A DNA stretch of 15,441 bases, taken from contig DKJQ01000327.1 of assembly GCA_002454845.1 (NCBI GenBank), positions 1 through 15,441 on the forward strand, given 5' to 3'. This document shows positions 13,325-15,441 of this stretch, piece by piece. The DNA is from Ignavibacteria bacterium UBA6688. Lineage in GTDB: Bacteria > Bacteroidota > Ignavibacteria > UBA10030. The notes under the pieces were generated by a model. It made no database searches. It saw nothing but the letters and a program-made list of their open reading frames with translations, and was not told the DNA's origin. The position numbers were made by a program, and so were the translations under genes. Each line of letters begins with the position of its first letter. Position 1 is the stretch's first letter.

Positions 13325-13960
13325 TCAATGGGTCAAAAATTTCCTGGTCAATTCTTTCTTCACATACTGCCACGCCGCAAGAGCATCATCGGCTACAAAA
13401 TCCACGCGCGTCTTTTGCAGACATTCATCGCGATCCACCATTCCATATCCTGTTAAGACAAGCGCCGTGCCACATCCTGCCGAGACTCCGGCCTGCATAT
13501 CGATGCACCGATCGCCGATTACGAATGAATTTCGAAGATCGACAGTGTGCTCATGGGCTGCCTGAAGAAGCATCCCTGTCTTCGGTTTACGGCAGTTGCA
13601 TACTATATTATACGGTGGTGAGCCGTAGTCGGGATGATGCGGACAGTAATAGATCCCATCAACGCGGGCGCCGTGGTTTTCCAGCAGGTCGATCAACCGG
13701 TGATGGATGGCGGCCAACGTCTCCTCGCTCAACAAGCCGCGGGCAACACCGGATTGGTTGGTGATGACAAAGACCTTCACGCCGAAATCGTTTGCCTCCC
13801 GAATCGCCCTGGCGGCATGAGGCAGAAGATGAAGTTCCTCAGGGTGGCAAAGGAAATCTACTTCGGCGTTCAGAGTTCCATCACGGTCAAAAAAAACTCC
13901 AACCTTCTCAATTCCATCGGTTCGACGACGTGCGTCGTCGAGGATCGGTCTCGACTTCAC
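13325..13960 (-). CDS. gmhB: HAD-family D-glycero-D-manno-heptose 1,7-bisphosphate phosphatase-like protein
   Basis: Removes a phosphate from heptose 1,7-bisphosphate on the way to ADP- or GDP-heptose for lipopolysaccharide or surface glycans; cytoplasmic. The 211 residues carry the HAD nucleophile motif FDRDGTLN with Asp25 and Asp27, the motif II region VFVITNQSGVARG, the zinc loop Cys106, His108, Cys121 and Cys123 (CPHHP ... CNCRKP), and GDRCIDMQAG as the acidic motif. The zinc loop separates it from general HAD phosphatases; the histidinol-phosphatase domain of HisB is the close alternative, but no his genes are near. Start is a GTG at 13960, four bases after the glgA stop, with only a weak GAG before it. 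An 8-base T-run in the coding strand falls just before the nucleophile motif. Confidence 0.88.
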   Translation of the reverse strand: MKSRPILDDARRRTDGIEKVGVFFDRDGTLNAEVDFLCHPEELHLLPHAARAIREANDFGVKVFVITNQSGVARGLLSEETLAAIHHRLIDLLENHGARVDGIYYCPHHPDYGSPPYNIVCNCRKPKTGMLLQAAHEHTVDLRNSFVIGDRCIDMQAGVSAGCGTALVLTGYGMVDRDECLQKTRVDFVADDALAAWQYVKKELTRKFLTH

Positions 13961-13964
13961 GCTC

Positions 13965-15441
13965 TCACTGTTTCAGAATGTCCCTGTAGAGGTTCACGTA
14001 TTTCTTCGCGGAATGCTCCCACGAGAAGTCCTTCGTCATGCCGTTGCGCATGAGCTTCTTCCACTCTTCCGGTTGCTGGTACACCTTGAGGGCCCTCTGC
14101 ACGGCCTTCAATAGTTCTTTCGCATCGTACGCCTCGAACTTGAATCCAGTCCCTTTTCCTCCGCCGATGTAATCCTCCACGGTATCATCCAATCCTCCCG
14201 TTGCCCGGACAATCGGGGGCGTTCCGTACCGCATGCTGTACATCTGGTTTAATCCGCATGGTTCGTACTTGGAGGGCATGAGAAACATGTCGCTACCCGC
14301 CTCGATGAGGTGGGCCAGCTCGTTGTCGAATCCGAAGAAGACTCCCATATGCGATGGATATTTCTTCTGCATCGCCTCGAACTTCTTCTCCACCGCCTTT
14401 TCCCCCGAACCGAGGAGGATAAACTGGACATCCAACTTCAGGAGGTCGTCGAGAACCTCCAGCACGAGGTCGAAACCTTTCTGGTCGACCAGCCGCGAGA
14501 TGGCGCCGAGGATGGGAATATTGTCCTTGAAGGGAAGCTTGAACCTGTTGGCCAGCGCCTTCTTGTTGTCGATTTTGGCCTCGAGGGATTTTGTGTCGTA
14601 CATGCGGTAAATAAAATCGTCGGCGGCAGGATCCCAAAGCTGGTAGTCGATGCCGTTGAGGATCCCCCGGAGATCCTTCTTCCGTTGGCCCAGGAAACCG
14701 TTCAATCCCGCACCAAATTCGTCGGTCGAACAAATCTCCTGTGCATACCGCTCGCTCACCGTCGTGATCGCATCGGCGTACGCAAGTGCGCTTTTCAGGA
14801 AATTGAACTTTCCGTACGCCTCACAACCGTCGTGATGATACAGTTCCTTTGGGAGTCCGGAGAGGTCAAAAGATTCAGGCGGGAACGCACCCTGATACGC
14901 CATGTTGTGGATCGTGAAGACCGTCTTGGTGTTCTTGAAAAAAGGATCCGAGGCATAGAGCGATTTCAGATACGCCGGGACCAACCCGGTCTGCCAATCG
15001 TTGCAATGGATGATGTCCGGCTGCCAGCCCAGGCGTTTCAGTGTTTCAAGCACGCCGCGGCAGAAAAAGATATACCGCTCATCGTTGTCTTTGTAGTCTT
15101 TTTTCCCGACGGGACTCTGATAGATTCCGTCGCGGCCGAAGTAGTTCGCGTTATCGAAGAAGTAAACCTGTACCTTTTCTTTCAGGTTGCTGATGAAGGA
15201 AGATTTGACGTTTCCCACTTCGGTCTTCTTGCCGACCGGGATCGGGATATCCTTGAGGCGAATAATGTCATGGAGCTTGAACTTCCTTTCACTGATGAAC
15301 CGGTACCGGGGCATCATGATGCGGATTTCATGTCCCAGCTCTTTAATGGCCTGGGGAAGAGCGCTGGAGACATCCGCAAGCCCGCCGGTTTTTGCAAACG
15401 GGTCTACTTCACTTGAAATAAAGAGGATATTGAGCGGTTTT
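13965..15441 (-). CDS. glgA: Glycogen synthase, ADP-glucose type (partial, 5' end beyond window)
   Basis: GT5 glycosyltransferase with GT-B fold that extends alpha-1,4-glucan from ADP-glucose. The frame stays open to the right edge (first complete codon at 15440), so 491 residues are visible and only a few N-terminal ones are missing: it opens KPLNILFISSEVDPFAKTGG, with the ADP-glucose-binding KTGGL at visible residues 17-21. Other landmarks are IIHCNDWQTGL, FTIHNMAYQG, the ISRLVDQKGFDL segment with the phosphate-binding Arg and Lys, and the YEPCGLNQMYSMRYGT loop with its conserved Glu. An internal ATG at 15317 would drop the KTGGL motif and is not the real start. It heads the visible leftward run, four bases before the gmhB-like gene. 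No other glycogen gene is in view. Confidence 0.95.
   Translation of the reverse strand, partial: KPLNILFISSEVDPFAKTGGLADVSSALPQAIKELGHEIRIMMPRYRFISERKFKLHDIIRLKDIPIPVGKKTEVGNVKSSFISNLKEKVQVYFFDNANYFGRDGIYQSPVGKKDYKDNDERYIFFCRGVLETLKRLGWQPDIIHCNDWQTGLVPAYLKSLYASDPFFKNTKTVFTIHNMAYQGAFPPESFDLSGLPKELYHHDGCEAYGKFNFLKSALAYADAITTVSERYAQEICSTDEFGAGLNGFLGQRKKDLRGILNGIDYQLWDPAADDFIYRMYDTKSLEAKIDNKKALANRFKLPFKDNIPILGAISRLVDQKGFDLVLEVLDDLLKLDVQFILLGSGEKAVEKKFEAMQKKYPSHMGVFFGFDNELAHLIEAGSDMFLMPSKYEPCGLNQMYSMRYGTPPIVRATGGLDDTVEDYIGGGKGTGFKFEAYDAKELLKAVQRALKVYQQPEEWKKLMRNGMTKDFSWEHSAKKYVNLYRDILKQ

Noticed and set aside
1..15441. Mobile element, CRISPR array or defence island
   Set aside because: No transposase or integrase, no regularly spaced repeats and no target-site duplications are visible; the gene content is housekeeping and envelope biogenesis.

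Overview
The window looks like a chromosomal stretch from a member of the FCB superphylum (Bacteroidota/Chlorobi/Ignavibacteria-like), probably not a classical Bacteroidia. The protein content points there: a Bacteroidetes-style serine palmitoyltransferase, a periplasmic TPR protein with the C-terminal 'CYPWI' signature, a lipoprotein/outer-membrane protein pair, and RpiB with GlyA. The best promoters I can read are ordinary sigma70 type (TTGxxx, 17 bp, TATxxT) and not the TTTG/TAnnTTTG type of Bacteroidia. I see no mobile element, CRISPR array, rRNA or tRNA. Lineage is inferred from protein style, not from a marker gene.

Left part (1-641, minus strand): crcB, a fluoride channel gene, preceded by its own promoter and a complete fluoride riboswitch (aptamer 551-606) whose expression platform is an intrinsic terminator (518-558).

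Centre-left (664-4219): a compact candidate ceramide (sphingolipid) synthesis locus. A minus-strand NAD(P)-dependent extended SDR (CerR-like) is divergent from plus-strand serine palmitoyltransferase (spt), which is followed by a YghO/bacterial-ceramide-synthase-like acyltransferase. Together they could condense serine with an acyl thioester, N-acylate the product and reduce the 3-oxo group. The divergent promoters share their -10 region, the SDR appears to start at an AUA codon behind a strong ribosome binding site, and the spt leader carries a hairpin plus U-run. After it come ilvE (branched-chain aminotransferase, a possible source of branched acyl precursors) and a universal stress protein with an unusual Lys/Arg-rich N-terminal tail, each bounded by recognisable terminators.

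Right two thirds (5888-15441, minus strand): a tightly packed run transcribed leftward: glgA (partial, start beyond the right edge), gmhB-like phosphatase, a DNRLRE/DUF4270-like lipoprotein, an outer-membrane beta-barrel, a periplasmic TPR protein, rpiB, glyA, tatC and a long-chain polyprenyl diphosphate synthase, ending in an intrinsic terminator at 5829-5852. Most junctions are 1-49 nt or overlapping; the only larger gap (136 nt) lies between rpiB and glyA. The set mixes envelope assembly with central metabolism. No stretch above 300 bases lacks a gene.
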